From Segetibacter sp. 3557_3 (GTDB lineage Bacteria; Bacteroidota; Bacteroidia; Chitinophagales; Chitinophagaceae), in the NCBI RefSeq assembly GCF_004354985.1, contig NZ_SMSK01000001.1, forward strand, positions 1,171,066 to 1,235,065: a stretch of DNA of 64,000 nucleotides, in the 5' to 3' direction. A program made the position numbers and the translations under genes. How positions within the stretch are numbered: position 1 is the stretch's first letter; each line of letters opens with the position of its first letter. The notes under the pieces are model-generated. The model was not told the origin of the DNA, did not search any database, and worked only from the letters and a program-made list of their open reading frames with translations. This document shows positions 1 to 8,822 of the stretch, piece by piece.

Positions 1-474
1 GGCACGGTGGTAGAAAAAAATGGAACAGATACACAAATCAGGTTTGAGGGTGTGTCCGCAAGCAAATATTTTGTTGCGGTCAGGCATCGTAACCATTTAG
101 GAATTCGTTCATCGGGTGCAATCGACTTCAGCTCGGGGGCAGGAAATTATGACTTCACCTCCGCAGCAACAAAAGCCTTCCAAAACCAGTCTTATACATC
201 AACGGTTGAAGCAGGGGGAAGGTGGCTCATGCGCGCCGGCAACTCTAACAGCAACAGTAATGTTCGGTACGTAGGCCCGCAAAACGACCAGGACCATATC
301 TTAAATGACCTGCTGGGTGGTTCCATCGGCAAGGTGATCGATAATGTTTATTCAGCCGCTGACCTGAATCTGGATGGAGCAGTAAAAGTAAGTGGCCCGG
401 CAAACGACCAGAACTTTTTATTAAATGATGTACTTAATGGCTCTACCGGAATGGTCTACACCGAGCAATTGTAA
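1..474 (+). CDS. C-terminal part of a secreted protein, cut by the window edge
   Basis: The reading frame is open to the left edge, so this is the 3' end of a longer gene. I do not recognise a named domain. The visible part has a beta-rich stretch (VRHRNHLGIRSS) followed by two related copies of a motif of about 30 residues: VGPQNDQDHILNDLLGG at roughly residues 90-106 and SGPANDQNFLLNDVLNG at roughly 128-144 (counted from codon 3). The second copy follows AADLNLDGAV, which looks like a calcium-loop or dockerin-like sequence. Such paired GPxNDxxxLLN endings occur at the C-termini of large exported Bacteroidota proteins (from memory). Export is inferred; no signal peptide can be seen because the start is missing. 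Confidence 0.75.
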   Translation, partial: GTVVEKNGTDTQIRFEGVSASKYFVAVRHRNHLGIRSSGAIDFSSGAGNYDFTSAATKAFQNQSYTSTVEAGGRWLMRAGNSNSNSNVRYVGPQNDQDHILNDLLGGSIGKVIDNVYSAADLNLDGAVKVSGPANDQNFLLNDVLNGSTGMVYTEQL

Positions 475-530
475 CGAAATTGAGGGCACCCATTCTCAGG
501 ACCCAACAACCTGATTGCTAAGTCTATACT

Positions 531-560
531 AAATCGGCCGCGGATTTCCGCGGCCGATTT
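531..560. terminator. Hairpin between convergent genes
   Basis: A perfect 14-bp inverted repeat (AAATCGGCCGCGGA and its complement, 2-nt centre) lies between the 3' ends of the truncated secreted protein and the M1 peptidase. It is flanked by A/T and is probably a bidirectional terminator. There is no long T-run. Confidence 0.6.
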
Positions 561-586
561 ACGTTCTGTTCAATTATGGCGCGATC

Positions 587-2536
587 CTATCGAACGATTA
601 CCAGTTTACGGGTTTGCCGTTCCTGTTGAGACCATGCTGTAATAAAATAAACTCCGGGAGGAAAGTATAGCGGAATACTTGACACTGTTTCCGTCGCCCC
701 CACTTTCCGGGTGTATAATCGCCTTCCTGCAGCGTCAACCAACGCGATTTCGCTAAACGTCGAAGGCAGAAATCGCGCAACTACAAGGTTTCTTGCCGGG
801 TTCGGCGAAAGCTGCAAACTTAGATAATTGACTTCTTGTTCAGGTTCACCCATCTGGATGGTTCCGGTCTTGTTCACAATCCAGTTAAAAGGATCTACTT
901 CTAACCCTGAGGGCACCTTGCGGTAAGGTATCTTAAAGGTTTGACTAAGCTGGGTCAGGTTTAGCTTAACCAGGGTATCGCCAGCATCCGACTTAATTCT
1001 AAATTCAACCAGTCCCTGAAACAGGGGTGTTACTGCTGGCATCGAACTGGTTTGACTCACCCGGATTACCAGTGAGTCTGTTCCTTTTCGGTTGTATACC
1101 ACGGTGTACTCAGGAAAACCTTCGCCGTATATCCATTGGTTGAAAAAAGTGGTAAGGTCACGTCCACTTACTTCTTCCGCAATTTTTTTAAAATGAACAG
1201 TTGTAGCAACAGAATCTTTGTAGCGCTGCTGGTAGCGCTTAAGTATGGTAAAGAAAAGGGTGTCGCTTTGCAGCTCAAACCTTAAAGTATGCAGTACGGC
1301 TGACCCCTTGTTGTAAGAAAGGCGGCTGTCAAATATCCTCCGTTCATCGTAAAGGTCTTGCTGGGCAATATAAACGCTTCCACCCGGTGCCGACATAATG
1401 TGTTGGTGAACATCACTCATCTGTTTTGCAGGGGTGGTTGAAAAAAGGGGCTGCAGGTATTCCTGCATTAAAACCTGGGCGTATGTGGCAAAGCTTTCAT
1501 TCAGCCATATGTCGTTCCAGGTAGCACAGGTAACATTGTCGCCGAACCATTGGTGAGCGAGTTCATGAGCAACGAGGTGATCATCGAAACTACTCAACGT
1601 GGTCATGGTTTGGTGTTCCATACCTCCGCCAATAAATGCCTGTGAGTGCCCGTACTTCTCGCGGCTGAATGGATAAAGGCCGAACAGCTCACTCATTTTT
1701 TCGAGGAACGGAGGTGTTTTGTCCAGTTGCCCCTTTACACCCGCGAAATAGCCGGAGGTTTTGCCAAGGTAATGGAGAATGGGCACCGAGTCCGGCGCCA
1801 TTGCACGTGGTTTTGCATAATTGGTATACGAAAGGTAGTTGGCGGCTGCATAAGATACCAGGTAATAAGCCATAGGATAACGAGTTGCCCACCGGTACTG
1901 CCGCATATTGCCCGGTAGGTTTACCGTCGACTGCAATAAGCCATTTGAACCGACGAGGTTGGTGTCGCTGGTAGTAATCCAGATTTCAGCAGAGTCGATT
2001 TTATCGGAAAGCACTTGCTTGGCGGGGAACCACTCTCTAGCCTGGAACGACTCTGAAACAGTTGCCAGGTAAGTAAGCCCGGTAGCCATATTTGTTCCGC
2101 TGTGAATGCCATTTTGTTGATTGCCGCGGTAAAAATAAGTTACCTCTATAGTGGCTCCAGCCGGAATGGAGGGGCTTACAATCGTATTGATGTGGTTGGG
2201 GCTGCGGTCAAAAACGCGCCTTGTGCCGTTTACGAAAACCGAGTCCACCGTCAAATGATCCCGCAACTCAAGAACGAAGGTATCAAGGGATTGTTTAACC
2301 AATGCCCGGTAAGTACAACTACCGCTGATTGCCCTTCCGGGCGGCTGAACGGTAAAATCAAGTTTAAGATACTTAAGGTCGTACCGGTTCATTTGCGGGC
2401 TCTGGTAAAAGCTGGCGGTATTGTCGCCACGCACTTCCCGGGCAAATTGATTGTTGAGAAATATACGGTTATTCGCGGGTTGAGCAAAGCAACAAAGAGC
2501 GCTAAGGAGGAAGCCACACGTCAGCAGGTGATACAT
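587..2536 (-). CDS. M1 family metallopeptidase with type IX secretion sorting tail
   Basis: A 649-residue zinc aminopeptidase of the gluzincin M1 family, predicted to be exported and to trim N-terminal residues from peptides outside the cell. The start gives a signal peptide (LLTCGFLLSALCCFAQ). The exopeptidase motif GGGMEH is at residues 303-308. The zinc motif H324-E-L-A-H328 is followed by the third ligand E347 in NESFA, the standard 18-residue spacing. The last 75 residues (SLQLSPNPARN to KLVIVR) form a Por-type sorting domain, so the protein should cross the outer membrane by the type IX system. It is transcribed divergently from rlmH, with a 74-bp gap. All catalytic residues are present. 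The substrate cannot be told from sequence. Confidence 0.93.
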   Translation of the reverse strand: MYHLLTCGFLLSALCCFAQPANNRIFLNNQFAREVRGDNTASFYQSPQMNRYDLKYLKLDFTVQPPGRAISGSCTYRALVKQSLDTFVLELRDHLTVDSVFVNGTRRVFDRSPNHINTIVSPSIPAGATIEVTYFYRGNQQNGIHSGTNMATGLTYLATVSESFQAREWFPAKQVLSDKIDSAEIWITTSDTNLVGSNGLLQSTVNLPGNMRQYRWATRYPMAYYLVSYAAANYLSYTNYAKPRAMAPDSVPILHYLGKTSGYFAGVKGQLDKTPPFLEKMSELFGLYPFSREKYGHSQAFIGGGMEHQTMTTLSSFDDHLVAHELAHQWFGDNVTCATWNDIWLNESFATYAQVLMQEYLQPLFSTTPAKQMSDVHQHIMSAPGGSVYIAQQDLYDERRIFDSRLSYNKGSAVLHTLRFELQSDTLFFTILKRYQQRYKDSVATTVHFKKIAEEVSGRDLTTFFNQWIYGEGFPEYTVVYNRKGTDSLVIRVSQTSSMPAVTPLFQGLVEFRIKSDAGDTLVKLNLTQLSQTFKIPYRKVPSGLEVDPFNWIVNKTGTIQMGEPEQEVNYLSLQLSPNPARNLVVARFLPSTFSEIALVDAAGRRLYTRKVGATETVSSIPLYFPPGVYFITAWSQQERQTRKLVIVR

Positions 2537-2598
2537 AACTACAATTGTATATGCAATTTAATTCTTCCCTATGCCTCATGATCAAAAAACAGTTCATT

Positions 2599-2606
2599 TA
2601 ACTTTG
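2599..2606 (+). promoter_or_regulatory. Candidate -7 element (TAACTTTG) of rlmH
   Basis: An exact match to the Bacteroidota -7 consensus TAnnTTTG ends five bases before the rlmH ATG. If it is used, transcription would begin at or next to the start codon, giving a leaderless or near-leaderless mRNA. I see no clear -33 TTTG at the usual distance. Confidence 0.35.
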
Positions 2607-2610
2607 GAGT

Positions 2611-3084
2611 ATGAAAATTCAGTTGTGGGCGGTGGGTAAAGTACACGAACCATATGTAAAACCGGGTGTCGATGACTTTACCAGGCGGATTTCAAAATAT
2701 TACCCGCTCGAATGGAAGTTGATACCGGCCGCAAAACAAACAACCAATTCTACCCCCGAAGAGATTAAGAAACTCGAAGCCGCAAACATCTTAAGTGCCC
2801 TGCAAAAGGAAGATTACCTGGTTTTGCTTGACGAAACCGGTAAGCAACAAAGTTCGCCCCAGCTGGCAGGTTTTATTGAACAACGTGCAAACAACAGCGT
2901 CAGGCAATTGGTCTTCCTGATTGGTGGTGCGTTTGGCGTTCACGAGTCGGTTGCACAAAGGGCTAACTTCGTCTGGTCACTTTCACTTCTTGTTTTTCCT
3001 CATCAACTCGTGCGCCTCATCCTGGCTGAACAGGTATACCGTGCCTGTACCATCATCAGGAACGAAAAGTATCACCATGTATAA
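2611..3084 (+). CDS. rlmH: 23S rRNA (pseudouridine1915-N3)-methyltransferase RlmH
   Basis: 157 residues, the normal length of this SPOUT-class enzyme, which methylates pseudouridine 1915 in helix 69 of 23S rRNA using S-adenosylmethionine. The C-terminal half has the knot region typical of the family: FLIGGAFGVHESV (about residues 107-119), then LSLLVFPHQLVRLILAEQVYRA and the terminal YHHV. The N-terminus MKIQLWAVGKV also matches the family. It acts in the cytoplasm on assembled 70S ribosomes. The rhomboid gene starts 20 bases after the stop, so the two may be cotranscribed. Confidence 0.95.
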   Translation: MKIQLWAVGKVHEPYVKPGVDDFTRRISKYYPLEWKLIPAAKQTTNSTPEEIKKLEAANILSALQKEDYLVLLDETGKQQSSPQLAGFIEQRANNSVRQLVFLIGGAFGVHESVAQRANFVWSLSLLVFPHQLVRLILAEQVYRACTIIRNEKYHHV

Positions 3085-3104
3085 AACCTGTATCTTGGCA
3101 CCCT

Positions 3105-3743
3105 ATGTTTAGTATTACCGTCATCATCATAGCCATTACTTGTATTTTCTCCTTCTTAGCTTTTTCAAATGAACGTCTGACTGCAACAATGATCTTTGAT
3201 CCACCGGCTGTTTCGGAGCACAACCAGTGGTACCGGTTTTGGTCGTGTGCGCTCATCCATGGTGACTTTTTTCACCTGCTGTTCAACATGTTTACGCTGT
3301 ACAGCTTTGGCGAATTTGTCGAGCGGGGATTTAATATTGTGTTTGGAAGTCTTGGGCCTATCGTTTATATCAGCCTTTATGTGATATCGCAATTCCTCTG
3401 TCTTCTGCCAACCTATGTTGAACATAAGCACAACCATTATTACCGCAGTCTTGGAGCTTCCGGTGCGGTCTCAGCAGTGGTATTTGCAGGAATAATGTTA
3501 ATGCCGACCGCTGGAATGGGCATCCTGTTTATTCCTTTTATGATTCCCGGGTTTATTTTCGGCCCTCTGTTCCTGATTATTTCAGCTTACATAGCAAAAC
3601 GTGGTCATGGAAACATCAACCATTCGGCACATATTTTTGGCGCAGTTGCCGGGGTCGGGATTTATATAGTGGCCTCATTCGCGCTTACGACCCGTAATCC
3701 ACTCACCCACTTTTACCTGGAAGTAATGAATTACTTTAACTAG
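3105..3743 (+). CDS. Rhomboid family intramembrane serine protease
   Basis: 212 residues with about six hydrophobic segments, the basic bacterial rhomboid core, which cleaves membrane-protein substrates inside the inner membrane. The catalytic serine is S119 in the GASG motif (SLGASGAVS). The probable catalytic histidine is H176 in HSAHIFGAVAG. The oxyanion-region asparagine lies in HLLFNMFTLYSFGE near residue 61. A short soluble loop (YVEHKHNHYYR) precedes the active-site helix. The start is the ATG 20 bases after rlmH. Substrates are unknown. A diverged copy of the repeat family described below begins 33 bases after the stop. Confidence 0.9.
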   Translation: MFSITVIIIAITCIFSFLAFSNERLTATMIFDPPAVSEHNQWYRFWSCALIHGDFFHLLFNMFTLYSFGEFVERGFNIVFGSLGPIVYISLYVISQFLCLLPTYVEHKHNHYYRSLGASGAVSAVVFAGIMLMPTAGMGILFIPFMIPGFIFGPLFLIISAYIAKRGHGNINHSAHIFGAVAGVGIYIVASFALTTRNPLTHFYLEVMNYFN

Positions 3744-3776
3744 TAGCTGTTCGTGGTGAACACATCTTCTTAATCC

Positions 3777-3850
3777 ATTTTTGGTACCTGCATTGGTTTT
3801 CTATAGCGTCATCGTTGCGTCGCAATCACTTCATCGGCAAAGCAATGCGG
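3777..3850 (+). repeat. Dispersed 3'-flanking repeat, copy E (diverged)
   Basis: Starts with ATTTTTGGTACCTGCAT, followed after about 20 nt by CATCGTTGCGTC, then ATCACTT and GCAATGCGG. The order of blocks matches copies A (7441) and B (20162), with several substitutions and a 2-bp insertion. It sits 33 bases after the rhomboid gene stop, in the same direction. This is the most diverged copy together with D. Confidence 0.5.
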
Positions 3851-3972
3851 ATCTTCAGTTTTCAATTCAAAGCGGCTCTCCATTCATCCAGGTGTGTAAA
3901 TCAATAGGGCAATTGCGTGTATCCGTTATACTGAATTAGCAATGGGGATATCACCAATTCTGACCGCCCTCG

Positions 3973-4003
3973 TTTATTCGTCGACCCGAATTGTTTGTTC
4001 GTC
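3973..4003 (+). promoter_or_regulatory. LytTR-like pair of direct repeats
   Basis: TTTATTCGTC (3973-3982) is repeated as TTTGTTCGTC (3994-4003). Nine of ten bases match and the period is 21 bp, about two helical turns. This is the layout expected of a LytTR-domain response regulator site. No LytTR gene lies in the window, and the site is between two convergent genes (rhomboid and tilS). I see no gene in 3744-4224 apart from this site and repeat copy E; the longest in-frame stretch near it is a 25-codon ORF at about 4041. Confidence 0.35.
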
Positions 4004-4224
4004 ACACCTTAATAAGGCTGAACATTAATCTACCAAAAAACATGTTAAATGATGTTTCTGTCACAATTAAATATATCTGTGACAATCTGTTTAATCCAGA
4101 ACCTTTCGGAAAATTATAGGTGACAAGCTGCGCGACCTTAAATGTAGTCCAAACGTTAGCCCTTATACAACCTGTATGTTATTAGCAGTATTCAGATTAT
4201 CGCTCAACGGGAAAGTCGTTTACA

Positions 4225-5565
4225 TCAGTCTTCCAGCGAAAACCGGATTGCCTTTGAGGTTGCTTTAGTAAGCTTAAAGCGATCGTCTATCCGGTACCCG
4301 AGCACCCACACGATCCGCTTATTGCTTTCGAGCACCCAGGCATTTTCCTTTTGTATCCTGGAAAGCTTCTGGTCAATAAAGAAACGGCTGAGCTTTTTCT
4401 TTTTTTTCATACCGAGCGGATAGAAATAGTCACCGGTCTTCCAACGCCGGAGCATCAACGGAAACTGGAGTTCCTTTGCATCTACACAGGCAACCTGCTG
4501 TGAGCCCGGAATTGAGAACGATGCGTCAACATGGATTGGCTGAATGGCTAGCTGCTTTCCTTCAAAATGAACGTTGCGGTCGGTACTTTCGACCAGGAAT
4601 ATCGCCCCGGGGTCCTGCCCAGGTTTTGGCGAAAGGATAAGCCATTTCCTGTTCAGCAAAATGCGATAATCATCGGACTCGATATAACTTCCATTGCCGG
4701 CATCGAGGAGCCGGATAACTTCATCGGTTTGCGCAGCAGAAAATCCTTTTGTTTTGATGATCTCCCACACCATTGTACGCAGCGGCTGAAACTGCTTCAG
4801 CTTCAAAACTGGTATATGCTCCTCGTCTCCCCTGACCTCAATAAGCTTCCGTTGCTTTGGCGCGATGGCTTCCTCGTACACCATTTGCGCCTCGTTTAAA
4901 CGTTGAATATTCCTGAGTATGTTTTCTTCTGCTTCGGGAAACACTTGCTGCAAAGCAGGTAATAGTTCATTCCTGAAATAGTTACGGGTATAGTTGCTTG
5001 AAGCATTTGATGAGTCTTCAACAAACTCGAGTGCATGATTTTTCGCGTAGGCTAAAATATCCTTCTTTCGAAAGTCGAGCATCGGGCGGAATACCTGCTG
5101 AAAATGCCGGTCCATCCCGGCAAGCCCTTTCAGCCCCGTTCCCCTGAAGAAATTCATTACCACAGTTTCAATGTTATCGTCGGCATGGTGTGCAGTCACA
5201 ATAAAGCCTGGAGTACCCTTGTCACTTAGTAAACTCCTGAACCATGCATACCGCAGGGCGCGGGCAGCAACCTGTGTAGAAAGCCGGTTTTCTGATGCAT
5301 ACTTCCCGGTATCAAATTTCTGGACGAATATTTCACGAGAGTACTTTGCTGCCAGTGATCGAACAAAAGCTTCATCCCTCTCGCTTTCGTCACCACGAAG
5401 CTGAAAATTGCAATGAGCTATTGCATAGTTGATGCGCGATTGTTGAAAGAGGTTGCAAAGTACCACGCTGTCTACCCCACCGCTTACTGCAACCAGGTAA
5501 AATGGCTGCGCACTTCCGGGCGCAAGCTTGCTGATCTCGTGGTGGAATGCTTTTAACAGATCCAT
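4225..5565 (-). CDS. tilS: tRNA(Ile)-lysidine synthetase TilS
   Basis: 446 residues. It attaches lysine to C34 of the minor tRNA-Ile, changing CAU decoding from Met to Ile, and is an essential cytoplasmic enzyme. The N-type ATP pyrophosphatase P-loop SGGVDS is at residues 28-33, followed by AIAHCNFQLRGDESERDE and the TAHHADDNIET motif. The C-terminal TilS domain (LRRWKTGDYFYPLGMKKKKKLSRFF) is intact. A longer reading with an upstream start at 5619 would overlap glnS by 28 bases and add 18 unlike residues, so I chose the ATG at 5565, which begins MDLLKAFHHEI. This leaves 26 bases after the glnS stop and suggests a glnS-tilS operon. Confidence 0.93.
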   Translation of the reverse strand: MDLLKAFHHEISKLAPGSAQPFYLVAVSGGVDSVVLCNLFQQSRINYAIAHCNFQLRGDESERDEAFVRSLAAKYSREIFVQKFDTGKYASENRLSTQVAARALRYAWFRSLLSDKGTPGFIVTAHHADDNIETVVMNFFRGTGLKGLAGMDRHFQQVFRPMLDFRKKDILAYAKNHALEFVEDSSNASSNYTRNYFRNELLPALQQVFPEAEENILRNIQRLNEAQMVYEEAIAPKQRKLIEVRGDEEHIPVLKLKQFQPLRTMVWEIIKTKGFSAAQTDEVIRLLDAGNGSYIESDDYRILLNRKWLILSPKPGQDPGAIFLVESTDRNVHFEGKQLAIQPIHVDASFSIPGSQQVACVDAKELQFPLMLRRWKTGDYFYPLGMKKKKKLSRFFIDQKLSRIQKENAWVLESNKRIVWVLGYRIDDRFKLTKATSKAIRFSLED

Positions 5566-5591
5566 ATTGCCGGGGTGCCTCGTGGCATGAC

Positions 5592-7259
5592 CTAACCTTT
5601 CTTGGTTTCTTTCGCCCACGAGTCTTTTAAGGAAACGGTGCGGTTAAATACAATTTTATCCGTCCAGCTATCCTGGTCAAGACAGAAATAGCCTTTTCGC
5701 AGGAATTGGTAACGTTCATCAAACTTTGCCTCGCGCAGGGATGGCTCTATATACACGGCTGGTAGCACCGTGAGGCTATCGGGGTTTAGGTAAGATTTGA
5801 AATCACCTTCTTCTTTATTTGGATCTTCGACCCTGAACAAGCGATCGTACAACCTTACTTCGGCGGTATAAGCATCTTTTACAGAAACCCAGTGGATGGT
5901 GCCTTTTACATTTATCCCGCTGGTGTCGTTACCGCTTTTACTTTCAGGTATGTAGTCGCAGTATACCTCGGTTACGTTGCCCGCCTCATCCTTTTTGTAA
6001 CCCGTGCATTTAACGATGTAGGCATACTTGAGCCTTACGGTTAGCCCAACACCCAACCTGAAAAACTTCTTTGGTGGGTCCTCCATGAAATCTTCGCGTT
6101 CGATCCAGAGTTCTTTGCCAAACGGGATTTTGCGCTTACCCCCGCCATCTACTGCTTCCGGGTTGTTTTCTCCCATCAGCTCCTCTGTTTGTCCGTCGGG
6201 ATAGTTATTGATGACCAGTTTTACGGGTTCGAGCACTGCCATGCGGCGAAGGGCAGTTTTATTCAGGTCCTCCCGGATACAGAATTCCAGCAGGCTGAGG
6301 TCGATAATGTTTTCTCTTTTTTGAACACCGATTTTATCGCAAAACACGCGAATGCTTTCGGGTGTGTACCCGCGCCTGCGATAACCCGCAATGGTTGGCA
6401 TCCTTGGGTCGTCCCAACCATCAACCAGATTTTCGTTAACCAACTGGAGCAGCTTCCGCTTGCTCATTACCGTGTAGGTGAGGTTCAGCCTGGCAAATTC
6501 ATATTGCCGGCTGGGGTATATTTCCAGCTGCTCAATAAACCAATTGTAAAGATCGCGATGAGGAATAAACTCAAGCGTACATACAGAATGCGTAACGTGT
6601 TCAATGCTGTCGCTTTGCCCATGCGCAAAGTCGTACATCGGGTATATGCACCATGTATCCGCAGTGCGATGGTGGTGTGCATGTTTTATGCGGTACATGA
6701 GTGGATCGCGCATGTGCATGTTCGGACTCGCCAGATCAATTTTTGCGCGTAACACTTTTGCGCCGTCGGGAAATTCTCCCGCACGCATGCGTGCAAAAAG
6801 GTCGAGGTTTTCTTCGACGGTTCTGTTGCGGTATTCGTTACCCGTGCCCGGTTGGGTTGGTGTTCCCTTTTGTGCGGCTATTTCCTCTGCTGTGCTATCA
6901 TCAACATAGGCGAGGCCTTTGTTGATCAGTTTAACGGCAAACGCATAAAGCTGTTCAAAATAGTCGGATGCGTACAGTTCATTTGTCCATTCGAAACCAA
7001 GCCATTTGATATCGGCCTTTATACTGTCAACGTATTCTGTTTCTTCTGTGGTAGGGTTTGTATCGTCGAAGCGAAGGTTGGTTGTACCACCGTATTTGGC
7101 GCTTAGTCCAAAATTAAGGCATATGCTTTTTGAGTGACCGATGTGCAGGTAGCCGTTAGGCTCGGGAGGGAAACGGGTAACAACTGACTTGCGCGCACCC
7201 GATGCCAGTTCTTCTTCAATAATCTCCTCAATAAAATTCAGGCTCTTTTCTTCGCTCAT
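5592..7259 (-). CDS. glnS: Glutaminyl-tRNA synthetase
   Basis: 555 residues, the usual length of bacterial GlnRS. This class I synthetase charges tRNA-Gln directly. The HIGH motif is in [13 protein letters not shown] (residues 31-43) and the KMSKS counterpart is VMSKRKLL. The catalytic core carries RFDDTNP and the GlnRS-like R-R-G-Y-T-P sequence. The C-terminal anticodon-binding beta barrels follow ([24 protein letters not shown]). Its presence as GlnRS rather than GluRS is supported by [15 protein letters not shown] and by the length. It is the first gene of a probable glnS-tilS unit. Confidence 0.95.
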   Translation of the reverse strand: MSEEKSLNFIEEIIEEELASGARKSVVTRFPPEPNGYLHIGHSKSICLNFGLSAKYGGTTNLRFDDTNPTTEETEYVDSIKADIKWLGFEWTNELYASDYFEQLYAFAVKLINKGLAYVDDSTAEEIAAQKGTPTQPGTGNEYRNRTVEENLDLFARMRAGEFPDGAKVLRAKIDLASPNMHMRDPLMYRIKHAHHHRTADTWCIYPMYDFAHGQSDSIEHVTHSVCTLEFIPHRDLYNWFIEQLEIYPSRQYEFARLNLTYTVMSKRKLLQLVNENLVDGWDDPRMPTIAGYRRRGYTPESIRVFCDKIGVQKRENIIDLSLLEFCIREDLNKTALRRMAVLEPVKLVINNYPDGQTEELMGENNPEAVDGGGKRKIPFGKELWIEREDFMEDPPKKFFRLGVGLTVRLKYAYIVKCTGYKKDEAGNVTEVYCDYIPESKSGNDTSGINVKGTIHWVSVKDAYTAEVRLYDRLFRVEDPNKEEGDFKSYLNPDSLTVLPAVYIEPSLREAKFDERYQFLRKGYFCLDQDSWTDKIVFNRTVSLKDSWAKETKKG

Positions 7260-7440
7260 ATATGTTTATCTATACGGGCAAATATAGGGTTTTGTGCATG
7301 CGCCGTAAAGCTGAAAAGCGATCGCACAAGGACACGCGAACCCGGTTTTGCTGCTTTTAACATCTTGCTACAACCAGCTTTAACCCCGATATAACCGGGG
7401 CAGAACACCAGTTTGCCAGTCGCGGTAAAAAGCTGAAACA

Positions 7441-7510
7441 AGCATTGCGGTACAAGTGAGTGACACAACCGGGGCCTGGCTTTGGAAAAATGCCGGTAAC
7501 CAAAAAAATC
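7441..7510 (-). repeat. Dispersed 3'-flanking repeat, copy A
   Basis: Read on the minus strand: ATTTTTTTGGTTACCGGCAT, about 20 nt, then CCCCGGTTGTGTCACTCACTT, then GTACCGCAATGCT. It begins at the stop codon of the TPR gene and runs in the same direction. The core is nearly identical to copy B (20162). The next 170 bases toward glnS may belong to the same element, since they form an open frame with no other explanation, but no second copy in this window confirms that. Confidence 0.7.
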
Positions 7511-7820
7511 AATAAATCAGGTCCTCGTAGGCCGATTGCAATTCATTGTAGGCATGGTGATCGGCTGCCTTTTTTGCAGCGACCATACCCTTTTCGTACC
7601 ATTCCTTTGCAAGACTGTCTTCCCCCACCCGCTCGCACAATTTTGCCAGGTGATAATATGTTCCCACATAACCCGGGTCGCGATGAAGAATGGTTTCAAA
7701 CAATTTTCTTGCTGCAATTTCATCGCCTATCTTGATAAGTTCGAGCCCCAGCGCATGCTGAAGAAAGTTATCATCCGGGCTGAATTTTAATAATTCGTGA
7801 AGCTTGCCGATCTTATCCAT
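7509..7820 (-). CDS. Small tetratricopeptide repeat protein
   Basis: 103 residues, made almost entirely of TPR-like helix pairs: FLQHALGLELIKIGDEIAARKLFETILHRDPGY, then VGTYYHLAKLCERVGEDSLAKEWYEKGM, and a third partial pair. It has no signal peptide, so it should be a cytoplasmic protein-protein interaction scaffold. I chose the ATG at 7820 (MDKIGKLHELL) over an in-frame TTG two codons earlier. Partners are unknown. It stands alone, upstream of glnS on the same strand by about 250 bases, with repeat copy A abutting its stop codon. Confidence 0.8.
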   Translation of the reverse strand: MDKIGKLHELLKFSPDDNFLQHALGLELIKIGDEIAARKLFETILHRDPGYVGTYYHLAKLCERVGEDSLAKEWYEKGMVAAKKAADHHAYNELQSAYEDLIY

Positions 7821-7993
7821 ACACAAAAAAAATAAATTATTAAAGCTGTTGTAGTAAATAAAACGTCAGTTATATTTGCATTTAGTTGCATAAACAACTT
7901 TTTTTGAACGGGAGCTTTTACCCTTCGTTACCACATCGATTATTGCCATTGATTTACTGAAGTTGGGTACAAAGCTTTGAAAAAATTCAGCAA

Positions 7994-8740
7994 ATGAAGA
8001 TCTTAGTTTGTCTCAGCAAAACGCCGGACACCACGGCAAAAATAACCTTCAAAAATGGGAATACCCAACTTGAAGAAGCAGGGGTGCAATGGATCATAAA
8101 CCCATACGACGAATGGTATGCGCTGGTGCGTGCAATTGAACTTAAAGAAAAGGACCCCACCATTGTGCTGCACCTGCTTAGTGTAGGTGGTGCCGACCTT
8201 GATCCCATTATCCGCAAAGCGCTGGCACTGGGTGGCGACGAGGCCATACGCGTTAATACCACTGAAACTTCTGATAGCTTTTACATCGCATCGCAAATAG
8301 CGGAAGTGGCCCGCCAGGGTGGATACGACCTGATAATGACAGGCAAAGAAACCATCGATTATAATGGTGCCTCTATCGGCGGCATGGTTGCCGAACTCCT
8401 TGATCTGCCATATATTTCTGCAGCGTCAAAACTCGACCTGAATGGTACAACCGCTAACCTTAGCCGCGAAATTGACGGTGGTGAAGAAGCAAACGAAGTA
8501 AGTCTGCCTGTAGTGGTAAGTTGTATGAAGGGTATGGCCGACGCGCGTATACCCAATATGCGTGGCATTATGGCTGCGCGTACCAAACCACTTAAGGTTG
8601 TAGAGCCGGTGGATGCAGAGAAACTTACAACCTATGTTAACTACGAACTCCCGCCCGCAAAGGCCGGCGTAAAGATGGTAAGTGCCGACAATGTGGGTGA
8701 ACTTGTTCGCTTATTACACGAAGAGGCTCGTGTAATCTGA
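7994..8740 (+). CDS. etfB: Electron transfer flavoprotein beta subunit
   Basis: 248 residues. It is the AMP-binding subunit of the ETF heterodimer, which takes electrons from acyl-CoA and other dehydrogenases and passes them to the quinone pool through ETF:quinone oxidoreductase. Family features include the start MKILVCLSKTPDTTAKI, WIINPYDEWYALVRAIELKEK, and the conserved DLIMTGKETIDYNGASIGGMVAELLDLP region. The C-terminal part contains the PNMRGIMAARTKPL sequence. It is followed after 82 bases by etfA. A near-match to the -7 promoter element (AAGCTTTG) lies about 14 bases before the ATG. Confidence 0.95.
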   Translation: MKILVCLSKTPDTTAKITFKNGNTQLEEAGVQWIINPYDEWYALVRAIELKEKDPTIVLHLLSVGGADLDPIIRKALALGGDEAIRVNTTETSDSFYIASQIAEVARQGGYDLIMTGKETIDYNGASIGGMVAELLDLPYISAASKLDLNGTTANLSREIDGGEEANEVSLPVVVSCMKGMADARIPNMRGIMAARTKPLKVVEPVDAEKLTTYVNYELPPAKAGVKMVSADNVGELVRLLHEEARVI

Positions 8741-8822
8741 TCTTCTACCGGGTAAGTTTTACCATGGTTTCAGCATTGAACAACAGTAGCAGCTTCCAAT
8801 TAATCCCTTAAAAAAAATTGAC

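Noticed and set aside
4041..4200. Remnant of an AraC-type regulator
   Set aside because: Two frames (IKYICDNLFNPEPFGKL, then DKLRDLKCSPNVSPYT) vaguely recall an AraC helix-turn-helix with a frameshift, but the match is too short and too weak to report as a pseudogene.
7256..7468. 70-codon minus-strand ORF (CHSLVPQCLFQLF) between the TPR gene and glnS
   Set aside because: It starts inside repeat copy A, and copy B gives the related LCHSLVPHSF in an unrelated frame. The likeness comes from shared repeat DNA, so I treat it as the repeat and not as a gene.
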